64,000 nucleotides of DNA, taken from positions 1 through 64,000 of the forward strand of contig CACXCA010000016.1 in the NCBI GenBank assembly GCA_902766045.1, written 5' to 3'. The translations under genes and the position numbers were made by a program. Shown piece after piece: positions 1 through 7,652 of this stretch. Position 1 is the first letter of the stretch. Each line of letters opens with the position of its first letter. Source of the DNA: an uncultured Bacteroidales bacterium. GTDB taxonomy: Bacteria; Bacteroidota; Bacteroidia; Bacteroidales; Paludibacteraceae. The notes under the pieces are model-generated. The model saw only the letters and a list, made by a program, of their open reading frames with translations, made no database searches and was not told the DNA's origin.

Positions 1-85
1 GGAGAGATGGTAGAGTGGTCGATTACAGCGGTCTTGAAAACCGCCGTACCGAGAGGTACCGGGGGTTCGAATCCCTCTCTCTCCG
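1..85 (+). tRNA. tRNA-Ser (anticodon UGA)
   Basis: Class II tRNA cloverleaf. The acceptor stem GGAGAGA (1-7) pairs with TCTCTCC (78-84) and G85 is the discriminator. The anticodon loop CTTGAAA gives UGA. There is a long variable arm (TACCGAGAGGTA) and a GGTTCGAATCC T-arm. CCA is not encoded. It begins at the first base of the window, so its promoter lies outside. Confidence 0.97.
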
Positions 86-101
86 CACAGATTCTTTAAA
101 G

Positions 102-135
102 AACCCGTTGAGAAATCAACGGGTTTTGTGTTTTT
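102..135 (+). terminator. Rho-independent terminator after tRNA-Ser
   Basis: AACCCGTTGA and TCAACGGGTT form a stem around a short loop (102-125), followed by TTGTGTTTTT. It lies 17 bp past the tRNA and faces the same way. Confidence 0.75.
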
Positions 136-167
136 ATATATCGCGTGTCTCTTTTTTTACTACACAA

Positions 168-1142
168 CTATTTTATAGCAGAAAGTATAGCGTTGAGACT
201 CTCTTCAATTTCTGTGGACGTAGGAATTTCTTGATAGGCCAAGTCGGATAATTCACGCATATAGAGGGATCGCAGATTATTCCACACTTCATGAAAATCA
301 ATCAGCAAAGCCGAATTACTCATTCTCTTGTCTTGCCATCCTTCGGGCTTTTCAAATTCCTGCTGATCATGAAGGAACAATGCTTTTAGGTCTGCTTTGA
401 ATTCTTCACCTTGCAAATAAGTGTAGGTCTCAGAATCATGCAGAAGGAAATGAAGATCATAGAAGTGGCGAATTTTAGCAGACAACTCTGGCATCGGATT
501 GTCAGCAAGAGAACAACGGAGCAAGGACACCAATTTCTCTGTTAACGTGCGTCGTTTGTCGAGAACTGTAACTTCGAATGGCTGCATTTCATATTCCTCT
601 ATCAGGCTTTCATTGTCACTTTGGATGATAAAGTCTGTCAGAAAACTGCTCAGTAAGCATTTCCGGGAAGGGTATGGATTGGCAAAAGAGTTTATCTCCA
701 CCAACAACTGACCTGTCTTTATTGCACCTACCTGTTCTGTTGCAACGACTCGTGGATATGCATAAAATGCTTTATGGTAGCGAGAACCCTTGCTAGTTAC
801 TCCAGGAAGGACAATTTCTTTCAACCCATCAGTCATATTCTTAGCCGTATGGCGTATGAGGTTCTTCAACTGATTACCACTCAAAGTCCAAGCTTCGGCT
901 ATGGCTATATCGATATCCTCAGAGAAGCGTGCCCCAATGCCGTATGCCTTCGAAAGACTGGTACCACCCTTGAACACCACTCTACCATCCACATCACTCT
1001 CGGACATTCGTTTCAACGAACGACATATCCAATAATCCTTCTCTATAAAAATACTTTTGATGCCAAGTCCCCCCTCTCTCTTCGATCGTGATGCAGCATC
1101 AATAGCATCAGCAAACAATTGTTTATTTTCGTGTAATCTCAT
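168..1142 (-). CDS. AbiEii/AbiGii-type nucleotidyltransferase toxin
   Basis: Probable toxin of a type IV (AbiE-like) toxin-antitoxin and phage abortive-infection pair. Family members are nucleotidyltransferases that modify tRNA ends or other RNA. The DNA polymerase beta-type signature is visible: KGGTSLSKA at residues 58-66, then FSEDIDIA at 73-80 supplies the two metal-binding aspartates (D76, D78). The length of 324 aa is normal. The start codon overlaps the stop of the upstream gene by 4 bp (ATGA), so the pair is translationally coupled, antitoxin first. The target of this copy is unknown. Confidence 0.88.
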   Translation of the reverse strand: MRLHENKQLFADAIDAASRSKREGGLGIKSIFIEKDYWICRSLKRMSESDVDGRVVFKGGTSLSKAYGIGARFSEDIDIAIAEAWTLSGNQLKNLIRHTAKNMTDGLKEIVLPGVTSKGSRYHKAFYAYPRVVATEQVGAIKTGQLLVEINSFANPYPSRKCLLSSFLTDFIIQSDNESLIEEYEMQPFEVTVLDKRRTLTEKLVSLLRCSLADNPMPELSAKIRHFYDLHFLLHDSETYTYLQGEEFKADLKALFLHDQQEFEKPEGWQDKRMSNSALLIDFHEVWNNLRSLYMRELSDLAYQEIPTSTEIEESLNAILSAIK

Positions 1143-1861
1143 AGAATATTCCAGTTCTTTTTGTTAGGTAATGCCTGTTCAGAAATAGACAGTTTGTAAT
1201 TAGTAGTACCATTTAAATATTTCTTTAAAAGTCCAGCACCATCAATATTGTTTTGTTCCATAATAGCACCGAGAAGCGCCCTAACGTATGACGTATAGTT
1301 CACAGCCAGTTCTATCAGCTTTCCCTGTTCCGTTTTAGACAGGGCGCGGATAAGACCACCTAGTTGAGTCACCACACTATCCGGGCTATTGGCAGGTATT
1401 TCCCTAACACACTTCAAAGCATCAAGTATTCGTAGAAGTGGGATATTCTCTTCTGTGATTGGATTGTACTGTTGTAAAAAAGAAATGACACAATCCCCTC
1501 TTGTCAGAGGATGACGATAGCGACTTGTACCAATCAATATCGAAGATGTGATTTGTGTAGTCAGCCCCATTAATGCAAATGCTCTATTGCCAGTAATATA
1601 ACCAACCAGCTTACCATTCTTCATTAAGAAGTCCTTTGTGATTTCCTCTGTTGCAGGTTTTAATGTCCCGAAAATAGTCTTCCGTGGCTTGTAGTACTTC
1701 CCTTTGGATAATCTTTGCAGTGTACCTTGGTCAACAAGTCTGTTAAGAGCCTTAACGAGTGCACCCTGACATTGCATGTCAACATCGAAGTCGCCAATGG
1801 TGAGAATCACGCCATCAGGAGTATCTTCTATCTTCTTCTTTATCTTGTCACCTATTATCAT
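1139..1861 (-). CDS. AbiEi-like antitoxin / DUF6088-type DNA-binding protein
   Basis: 240 aa, directly upstream of and overlapping the AbiEii-like toxin. The N-terminal part (residues 1-55) looks like a winged helix: GALVKALNRLVDQGTLQRLSKG resembles the recognition-helix region of AbiEi and DUF6088 proteins, followed by YYKPRKTIFG. In the AbiE family this protein silences the toxin and represses its own promoter. I chose the ATG at 1861. A longer reading frame to 1951 would start upstream of the promoter at 1887-1894 and adds an unconserved hydrophobic stretch. The inverted repeat at 1903-1930 is a natural operator candidate. Confidence 0.8.
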   Translation of the reverse strand: MIIGDKIKKKIEDTPDGVILTIGDFDVDMQCQGALVKALNRLVDQGTLQRLSKGKYYKPRKTIFGTLKPATEEITKDFLMKNGKLVGYITGNRAFALMGLTTQITSSILIGTSRYRHPLTRGDCVISFLQQYNPITEENIPLLRILDALKCVREIPANSPDSVVTQLGGLIRALSKTEQGKLIELAVNYTSYVRALLGAIMEQNNIDGAGLLKKYLNGTTNYKLSISEQALPNKKNWNIL

Positions 1862-1886
1862 ATTATTAGTTTTATTTATGATGATG

Positions 1887-1930
1887 CAAAGATAATAAAA
1901 AAGTCTTGTTATTGACGCAAAAAACAAGAC
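1887..1930 (-). promoter_or_regulatory. abiE promoter with overlapping inverted-repeat operator
   Basis: Read on the minus strand, TATCTTTG (1894-1887) matches the Bacteroidota -7 box TAnnTTTG, and TTTG at 1921-1918 is a possible -33 box with a slightly long 23-nt spacer. A perfect 8-bp inverted repeat, GTCTTGTT (1903-1910) and AACAAGAC (1923-1930), spans the -33 region. That placement suits autorepression by the AbiEi-like protein. Operator function is inferred. Confidence 0.55.
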
Positions 1931-2196
1931 AAAATACAATCGAACAAACAATAATTCAACATTTGAAGTACCTTTTCCTCCGTTTTGTCCCCCAATTATA
2001 ATAAAATGGGGACTGAATCAGAGGCACAAATGATTAAGACTTCCATCCACTTACTTCTCTACTATTGTCTTGGGCGAAATGCAGGCTTATTCCTTTTATG
2101 TTATTTGAATCAACCAAGCAGATTTATAAATTTACACTAATTACTGCCGAAAAGTGTACCAAAACAACACAAATCGGAAGTTATTAGCGTATAACG
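1931..2196. other. Intergenic region without a recognised gene
   Basis: AT-rich spacer between the abiE and hip operons. It contains one hairpin, GTCCCC (1987-1992) with GGGGAC (2008-2013), of unknown role. No coding sequence or RNA gene was recognised. Confidence 0.5.
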
Positions 2197-2652
2197 TCAT
2201 TTCTTTTCCAAAAGAATTTTCCAAAAACATACAGGCAAATAGACATTTTCAAGCGAGGTAGCCTCTTTAAACATCGGAGCTATCTGCTGTGGCGTATATC
2301 CCGCAATGCCACATCCTACAGGGGTCACCCAAAACTTCAGTTCCGGATGCTTCTTCGCACATTCAATGAATCGCTCCACCGCAGCTCGCGTACTCTCCTC
2401 TCCTTCCATCGTCGGCAACGCATAAGATTGTCCCTGAAGTCCTTCTCCATTTCCCCACTCTGCACCAAACTTATCATACGCCACCCGTGCAGCACCTCCA
2501 AGGTGCATTCCCTGTGCATTACTACCAAAAACGAATATCTCGTTCTTTTCCAATACTTTCACCATAGAGGGTGTCACTCGTACAGACAGAGAACCATTCT
2601 CCCCTTCTGTCATCCATTTCTTATCTTCTTCTGTGTAAACGTTTTGTTGCAT
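2197..2652 (-). CDS. Macrodomain-like protein (A1S_2505/phage-associated type)
   Basis: 151 aa. It resembles a family of small phage- and island-borne proteins with a macrodomain-like fold: EIFVFGSNAQGMHLGGAA (about residues 38-55), FGAEWGNGEGLQGQSYALPT (about 62-81) and FWVTPVGCGIAGY (about 107-119). Glycine-rich loops of this kind bind ADP-ribose in true macrodomains; binding or hydrolysis here is inferred. It starts 12 bp after the hipA stop on the same strand, so it is probably the third gene of the hip operon. It could protect or reverse a modification, or just be a passenger. Confidence 0.6.
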   Translation of the reverse strand: MQQNVYTEEDKKWMTEGENGSLSVRVTPSMVKVLEKNEIFVFGSNAQGMHLGGAARVAYDKFGAEWGNGEGLQGQSYALPTMEGEESTRAAVERFIECAKKHPELKFWVTPVGCGIAGYTPQQIAPMFKEATSLENVYLPVCFWKILLEKK

Positions 2653-2664
2653 TTTGTTGTTATA

Positions 2665-3774
2665 TTAAATGTCTTTTAATTCCACACATTTATCTCTTAT
2701 CTCATCAATTAATTCACGACAGCGTTGCTCTCTCATCTTAATCTTTGTGCCTACAAGGATGAAGTCGTTTATGGTTGGATGACCTGTCCCATTAACTGAT
2801 GTTGCATGTTCACCGTTATAACCCTCATTACAAAAAGTAAGGTCATAGGCTGGTGCCAATACCCATCTCCATTGGTCGTTAATACGCTGAACCATGAAAC
2901 TGAAATTTTTGCAATGGTCATCTTTGTTCTCTGCAAAATAATTGAACAACATGCGACGATACATCTGCTCCACATCCTTTGGGTTCTGTGTCAAGAACCC
3001 CGATAATGCAAGCAAATTACTATAGTCAAGCACAGGACTGGAAAGAGAAACGCACAAAAGTCCGCCAACAGTTGCTGTATGGATTCGCGTTCCATCATCA
3101 GCTATATCAAAACGACGGGAAGCAAAATATTTGCCGTTGACGAGTTTGAAATCAGGCACGTTAATGCCACACTTTCTAGCCACCTCATTGTAACGGTACT
3201 CCTGCACTCCCATGTCCTCAGGGTCGTAGGTATGCCGGAATTTCACCAACCAATGACCTTCAGCATCCGAGAATACTGTTTTAGGACGAGCACCTCCACT
3301 ATTACCACTATTATAAAGTAAAAGCTCGACATCTTTGTCTTGCTTCTCTCTGAGCACTTCTAGCGCTTTTTCCTGCAACAAGTCAAAATCTTTGATTTCT
3401 TCATTCTCTACAAGTTGGGTCACAGGCTCAAACGTCAAAGCTCCCATACCATTACTACCAACAATGCTTAAACGATCCAATGAAGAGAGACGATAATCAT
3501 CAATACCCTCTTTAAGCAATGCCTTATGCAGCAAATAACGGCCATATCCATCAGGAAGGCTGTCTTCAAAAATGCCAAAATTGCCATAGAATGGTGTAGG
3601 CTTTGCTATGAATAGACCCGCCCGAAGAGGCAACTCCAACGGTGAAATGCTAAAACCATCAACGAGCCACTGCTTATCATACTCAAAAGTACACAACTTA
3701 TCGTCAGGAGCAAGCGATAAGACACCGACTCGATGATTGTGAAAGTTGACATAAAGTTGTTTTATATTCATCAT
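2665..3774 (-). CDS. hipA: HipA-family Ser/Thr kinase toxin
   Basis: 369 aa, a complete HipA-type kinase. The N-terminal subdomain ends near LPDGYGRYLL (residues 73-82). The Gly-rich ATP loop GNSGGARPK is at 157-165 and the ATP-binding lysine is in VKF (K178). The catalytic region is KDDHCKNFSF (284-293) and the metal-binding aspartate is in YDLTF (D311). Characterised HipA proteins phosphorylate glutamyl-tRNA synthetase or other tRNA synthetases and cause dormancy; the substrate here is unknown. The start overlaps the hipB stop by 4 bp. Confidence 0.9.
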   Translation of the reverse strand: MMNIKQLYVNFHNHRVGVLSLAPDDKLCTFEYDKQWLVDGFSISPLELPLRAGLFIAKPTPFYGNFGIFEDSLPDGYGRYLLHKALLKEGIDDYRLSSLDRLSIVGSNGMGALTFEPVTQLVENEEIKDFDLLQEKALEVLREKQDKDVELLLYNSGNSGGARPKTVFSDAEGHWLVKFRHTYDPEDMGVQEYRYNEVARKCGINVPDFKLVNGKYFASRRFDIADDGTRIHTATVGGLLCVSLSSPVLDYSNLLALSGFLTQNPKDVEQMYRRMLFNYFAENKDDHCKNFSFMVQRINDQWRWVLAPAYDLTFCNEGYNGEHATSVNGTGHPTINDFILVGTKIKMREQRCRELIDEIRDKCVELKDI

Positions 3775-4109
3775 ATCTTATGAGCCTTTTTCTTATTCAT
3801 ATTCCTACGAATCTGTTGTAACTCCTCCATCGTACTGTATTTGGGCTGGGAGAAGATATTCTTCACCTCGGAGGTATAACCTAATGCCATAGCCAGACTT
3901 ATAAGATTCTTCAATGAGATAAGACCCTTCTGCTCGAAACGCACAATGTTACTGACCGCCACCTCCGACTTCTCCGCCACTTGGTCGCGCGTAAGGTTCT
4001 TCTCTATGCGACGCTTACGAAAATCCGCCGCAATAGTCTCCGCTATATCATCGGCATTGTCAAGTGTATAGTTTTCAAGAAGTGATAATATATTGTTATT
4101 TTCTATCAT
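3771..4109 (-). CDS. hipB: HipB-like HTH antitoxin/repressor
   Basis: 112 aa with a Cro/C1-type helix-turn-helix at about residues 27-80 (RIEKNLTRDQVAEKSEVAVSN, then the recognition helix and LKNLISLAMALGY). It is first in the hip operon and overlaps hipA by 4 bp. By analogy it neutralises HipA and represses the promoter upstream of 4109. The C-terminus is basic (KKKAHKI). Confidence 0.88.
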   Translation of the reverse strand: MIENNNILSLLENYTLDNADDIAETIAADFRKRRIEKNLTRDQVAEKSEVAVSNIVRFEQKGLISLKNLISLAMALGYTSEVKNIFSQPKYSTMEELQQIRRNMNKKKAHKI

Positions 4110-4143
4110 CTGAACGTGTTTATTAATAATATTTTATCAGTTG

Positions 4144-4175
4144 TAAAATTAGGACATTCCACTATAACGACCAAA
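4144..4175 (-). promoter_or_regulatory. Candidate hipBA promoter
   Basis: Read on the minus strand: TTTG (4175-4172), 20 nt, then TAATTTTA (4151-4144), one base off TAnnTTTG. It lies 35 bp upstream of the hipB start. TTGTAAA occurs at 4141 and again at 4181 as a direct repeat around the promoter and could be the HipB site (inference). Confidence 0.45.
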
Positions 4176-4249
4176 CAAAATTGTAAATTTTTAATTGATT
4201 CCGCACTGCTCACTATATGATATTTCATGAAATTTCAGCCAGAATCTTT

Positions 4250-4281
4250 TTTGTATATCTCATTATTAATTCATAATTTTG
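4250..4281 (+). promoter_or_regulatory. Bacteroidota-type promoter upstream of a short terminator and tRNA-Ser
   Basis: TTTG (4250-4253), a 20-nt spacer and TAATTTTG (4274-4281) match the TTTG / TAnnTTTG consensus exactly. Transcription would start near 4287 and meet the hairpin at 4303-4328 before the tRNA at 4348. Confidence 0.6.
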
Positions 4282-4302
4282 CTAATGAAACGTAGGAGTA
4301 AA

Positions 4303-4335
4303 GAATCCGAGGTTCCCACTTCGGATTTTTTTATT
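4303..4335 (+). terminator. Hairpin plus T-run between promoter and tRNA-Ser
   Basis: AATCCGA (4303-4309) pairs with TCGGATT (4321-4327), followed by a long T stretch. There is no plus-strand gene between the promoter at 4250-4281 and this hairpin. It is therefore an orphan terminator or the end of a very short RNA. Confidence 0.6.
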
Positions 4336-4347
4336 TGAACGACCTAA

Positions 4348-4434
4348 GGAAAGATGCCGGAGTGGTCGATCGGGCCGCACTCGAAATGCGGTGAACGGGT
4401 AACTGTTCCCAGGGTTCGAATCCCTGTCTTTCCG
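4348..4434 (+). tRNA. tRNA-Ser (anticodon CGA)
   Basis: GGAAAGA (4348-4354) pairs with TCTTTCC (4427-4433) and G4434 is the discriminator. The anticodon loop CTCGAAA gives CGA. It has a long variable arm and a standard T-arm. CCA is not encoded. It converges with the gene ending at 4441, only 6 bp away. Confidence 0.97.
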
Positions 4435-4440
4435 CAAAAT

Positions 4441-5697
4441 TTAATCTCGCGAATAAATCTCCGTGAAACCAACCAGCTGATCCTGATCTAAGTTAGATCC
4501 CAACGGATGATAATAAACATATATCTGATAACTATTATCCGTCTCCCAATAGCTGCCTTCTGTACGATTAACGGTTGCGGCATTCCAATCTACCGGCAAA
4601 AATACAAAATGGTAATTATATCCCCCATTTTTCAGGACCATCGCTAATTCATACTGTTGGCGTTCAAAACTGTAAACCATCTTATTCTTCTCTTCCAACC
4701 AGTTATCATTAAATCCTCCCATGACATACAGAGAACCATCCAACCAAGGTTCTGCTTTGGCAAATGTAAAATGAACGATTGAATAGTCTATCTCCGCCTC
4801 ACTCCATATATACTGTCCATGAACCTTAAAATGTCCGTTTACATCTTTATCATACGAATAATCTCTTCCATCTTTAAACTTCTCGGGAAAGGTTTCCACA
4901 TGATAATAGGGATGATGAAAGGATATTCGTTCAATACGTCCGCTATATCGGAAACGATGAGAAAAATCTATTATATGATATTCATTCCCTCCTTCAAAAG
5001 AGAGTTTTCTTTCGTCTTCAAAAACAAGCGATTCCGGTTTCACATAAGTGGGTTTCAAACCAAACACTTCATTGTCATGTCGCCCATTCTGACGAACCAC
5101 CACTGTAAACTCATCTGCCAACGCATTGAAGTTATCTTTAAAGAATAGTTCAAAGGACAAATGCTGATACTCTTTATTCACCCCATAGATAGATTTTCCT
5201 GTCACTTTTCCCTGAACACTTACCTTATGATCCACAATTGAAAAACAGCCCGTCAATAATATCACATCAGGATGATCGGTATCATATACCTTCACTACAT
5301 AATTGCCCGACAAGGTCGGTCTAAGTTCTTCATTAGGAACTCTAAACGAGAAATGGGTATAATCAAACGTTGTATTAGTTGATACGACAGGATTCTCTAT
5401 TACCACTCCATTCATTCCTTCCAAATACTCCAACTCATCCATTGTTGAAAGCGTCCAATCTGCATTGCATAGCTGTATCTTATATGCCAGATGAGGATAA
5501 TTCGATGACATATAATCAAACGCAACCGTCACATAATCAGGACTATTCAACTCCATAACAGGATAATCCAACTGATTATCATTTAAGTAGAGTTGCAACG
5601 TAGCAATCTGATCCGAATAAGTTTTAGTTCGAAAACCAGAAGCCTCCACACAAATTGTGCTTAAACAAAATAGTATAAAACAAATTATCCTAATCAT
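4441..5697 (-). CDS. T9SS plug-domain (DUF5103) protein
   Basis: 418 aa exported protein of the DUF5103 family, also called type IX secretion system plug protein domain. Its N-terminal signal sequence is MIRIICFILFCLSTICVEA. Typical family stretches are visible: the N-terminal LNSPDYVTVAFDYMS, then HKVSVQGKVTGKSIYG near the middle, and the C-terminal DGSLYVMGGFNDNW and TEGSYWETDNSYQIYVYY segments. Family members are thought to associate with the outer-membrane T9SS. The ATG at 5697 is chosen because the longer frame begins with TTG and adds six residues before the signal peptide. Its 3' end faces tRNA-Ser. Confidence 0.85.
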   Translation of the reverse strand: MIRIICFILFCLSTICVEASGFRTKTYSDQIATLQLYLNDNQLDYPVMELNSPDYVTVAFDYMSSNYPHLAYKIQLCNADWTLSTMDELEYLEGMNGVVIENPVVSTNTTFDYTHFSFRVPNEELRPTLSGNYVVKVYDTDHPDVILLTGCFSIVDHKVSVQGKVTGKSIYGVNKEYQHLSFELFFKDNFNALADEFTVVVRQNGRHDNEVFGLKPTYVKPESLVFEDERKLSFEGGNEYHIIDFSHRFRYSGRIERISFHHPYYHVETFPEKFKDGRDYSYDKDVNGHFKVHGQYIWSEAEIDYSIVHFTFAKAEPWLDGSLYVMGGFNDNWLEEKNKMVYSFERQQYELAMVLKNGGYNYHFVFLPVDWNAATVNRTEGSYWETDNSYQIYVYYHPLGSNLDQDQLVGFTEIYSRD

Positions 5698-5750
5698 ATC
5701 CAATAACGAATTCAAAATCCCACAAAACGAACTTATAGAACCCTAATAAA

Positions 5751-5776
5751 AAAGGCGGATTTATTACTCCGCCTTT
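5751..5776 (-). terminator. Terminator after AICAR transformylase
   Basis: AAAGGCGG (5751-5758) and CCGCCTTT (5769-5776) form a stem with a 10-nt loop. On the minus strand it is followed by a T-run (the A-run at 5747-5753 on the plus strand). It sits 18 bp past the 5794 stop. Confidence 0.8.
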
Positions 5777-5793
5777 CTGAACTATATTCTCTA

Positions 5794-6972
5794 TTAATGA
5801 TGGAACAAACGTACACCCGTGAAGGTCATAGTCATGCCATATTTATCACATGTGTCTATCACATGATCATCACGCACAGAACCTCCTGGCTGAGCAATAA
5901 ACTTCACACCGCTCTTATGAGCACGTTCAACATTATCTCCAAATGGGAAAAATGCATCTGAGCCCAATGCCACATTATCCAACTGAGCCAACCAAGCCTT
6001 CTTCTCTTCTTTTGTCAACACCTCAGGTTGTGTTGTGAAGAACTGTTGCCATGCTCCGTCTCTCAGTACATCATCATGCTCATCTTCTGATATATATACA
6101 TCAATTGTATTATCACGATCGGCTCTACGAATCCCCTCCTTAAATGGTAAATTCATTACCTTAGGATGTTGACGTAAAAACCATATATCCGCTTTGTTAC
6201 CAGCCAAACGAGTACAGTGGATACGAGACTGTTGTCCCGCGCCAATACCAATAGCCTGACCATCCTTTGCATAACAAACAGAGTTGGACTGCGTATATTT
6301 CAGAGTGATCAAGGCAATAATCAGATCACGTTTTGCCTCTTCTGTCAACACCTTGTTCTGTGTAGGGAACTCTTTAAACAATGACTCATCTATTTTTATT
6401 TCATTGCGTCCCTGCTCGAATGTGACGCCATAAACTTGTTTGCACTCAATTGGATTAGGACGATACGAAGGATCAATCTGAATCACATTATAAGTTCCTT
6501 TTCTTTTATTCTTTAAGATTTCCAATGCACGAGCTGAATAAGAAGGGGCAATCACACCATCCGAAACCTCACGATTGATTAAGAAAGCAGTCTCTTCATC
6601 ACATTCATCAGACAAAGCGATAAAATCACCATACGATGACATACGATCTGCACCACGGGCACGCGCATAGGCCGTAGCCAACGGTGAAAGCTTAGCATCA
6701 TCAACAAAGTAAATCTTTTTCAGTGTCTCCGACATTTCTACAGCTACGGCAGCACCTGCTGGACTGACATGCTTGAATGAAGCAGCTGCAGGGAGACCTG
6801 TCGCCTCTTTCAATTCTTTCACCAATTGCCAACTATTAAAAGCATCCAAGAAATTAATATAACCAGGACGTCCATTTAATACTTGTATAGGCAGTTCCCC
6901 TTCTTGCATGAAAATACGAGAAGGCTTTTGGTTGGGATTACAACCATACTTTAATTCCAATTCTTTTGCCAT
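5794..6972 (-). CDS. purH: AICAR transformylase (stand-alone PurH C-terminal domain)
   Basis: Phosphoribosylaminoimidazolecarboxamide formyltransferase: AICAR plus 10-formyl-THF to FAICAR, the penultimate step of IMP synthesis. At 392 aa it lacks the N-terminal IMP cyclohydrolase (MGS-like) domain of ordinary bifunctional PurH (about 510 aa) and starts directly at LELKYGCNPNQKPS. Transformylase signatures are SFKHVSPAGAAV (about residues 65-76, carrying the catalytic Lys-His), SNSVCYAKDGQAIGIGAGQQSR (about 240-261) and the C-terminal AQPGGSVRDDHVI. Many Bacteroidales carry such a single-domain enzyme, sometimes beside a bifunctional one. It lies 30 bp downstream of a lipoprotein gene, so the two may be co-transcribed. 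Confidence 0.92.
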   Translation of the reverse strand: MAKELELKYGCNPNQKPSRIFMQEGELPIQVLNGRPGYINFLDAFNSWQLVKELKEATGLPAAASFKHVSPAGAAVAVEMSETLKKIYFVDDAKLSPLATAYARARGADRMSSYGDFIALSDECDEETAFLINREVSDGVIAPSYSARALEILKNKRKGTYNVIQIDPSYRPNPIECKQVYGVTFEQGRNEIKIDESLFKEFPTQNKVLTEEAKRDLIIALITLKYTQSNSVCYAKDGQAIGIGAGQQSRIHCTRLAGNKADIWFLRQHPKVMNLPFKEGIRRADRDNTIDVYISEDEHDDVLRDGAWQQFFTTQPEVLTKEEKKAWLAQLDNVALGSDAFFPFGDNVERAHKSGVKFIAQPGGSVRDDHVIDTCDKYGMTMTFTGVRLFHH

Positions 6973-7002
6973 TATCTATTCATTTATACATTCTCTACTA
7001 AA

Positions 7003-7458
7003 TCATCTCACATAACGTTCTTCGACCTTTTCCTCATAGATATACCCATCCTGATCAATCATGTCACGATAATACACCAAGATCATCTCATAATTCGATA
7101 TACGTTCCAACTCATACGCCCATACACCATCATACGTACGCATGGTCAACTCTCCGTTATATAAGCTCCATGTACCATCAATCCAATCTTCATATACACG
7201 TCCGAAATGAGATACAATATATGAACGAATCTCCATATCTCCATTACGATAGAACTTATACCAAACATCCTCAGCCGAAGTCTCCCGATAGTCAACCACC
7301 CAATGAGAACGGCTTTCCACATAATGAACACTCTCCACCCATTGCCATGTATCACCTACTAAATAGTCTTCATCATCATATTCACAACTACATGACGTAC
7401 CCAAAAACAAAGTTATCATCACCAATATGATGAAATCATATACTCTTAATTTTTTCAT
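7003..7458 (-). CDS. Small lipoprotein, lipocalin-like
   Basis: 151 aa. It has a signal peptide with a lipobox (LFLGTSC, Cys at about residue 23), so it is lipid-anchored. The remainder is rich in Trp, Tyr and acidic residues, with alternating beta-type segments (DTWQWVESVHYVE, DVWYKFYRNGDMEIRSY, GTWSLYNGELTMRT). This resembles small lipocalin-like Bacteroidales lipoproteins, but I do not recognise a family. It precedes purH by 30 bp. Confidence 0.65.
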   Translation of the reverse strand: MKKLRVYDFIILVMITLFLGTSCSCEYDDEDYLVGDTWQWVESVHYVESRSHWVVDYRETSAEDVWYKFYRNGDMEIRSYIVSHFGRVYEDWIDGTWSLYNGELTMRTYDGVWAYELERISNYEMILVYYRDMIDQDGYIYEEKVEERYVR

Positions 7459-7614
7459 ATCCTATTACTTTTTAAATGAACAAAATAACTTCATACTTAA
7501 CTATAAGTCAAAATCGCTTTTGACTCTTATACATATATAACGCAAATATACAACTTTTCCACAATTGCTCAATAAAAAAAAATCTTGTACTCAAAAGAAT
7601 CCTAAAAGATTTAC

Positions 7615-7622
7615 TACTTTTG
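7615..7622 (+). promoter_or_regulatory. -7 promoter box for the 7653 gene
   Basis: TACTTTTG matches TAnnTTTG and is 30 bp before the ATG at 7653. No convincing -33 TTTG at the usual distance. Confidence 0.45.
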
Positions 7623-7652
7623 CAAACCAAATAAATAAAACACAGAGACAAC

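Noticed and set aside
1862..1951. 30-residue N-terminal extension of the AbiEi-like gene
   Set aside because: It would begin upstream of the promoter and operator at 1887-1930 and adds only an AT-driven hydrophobic stretch.
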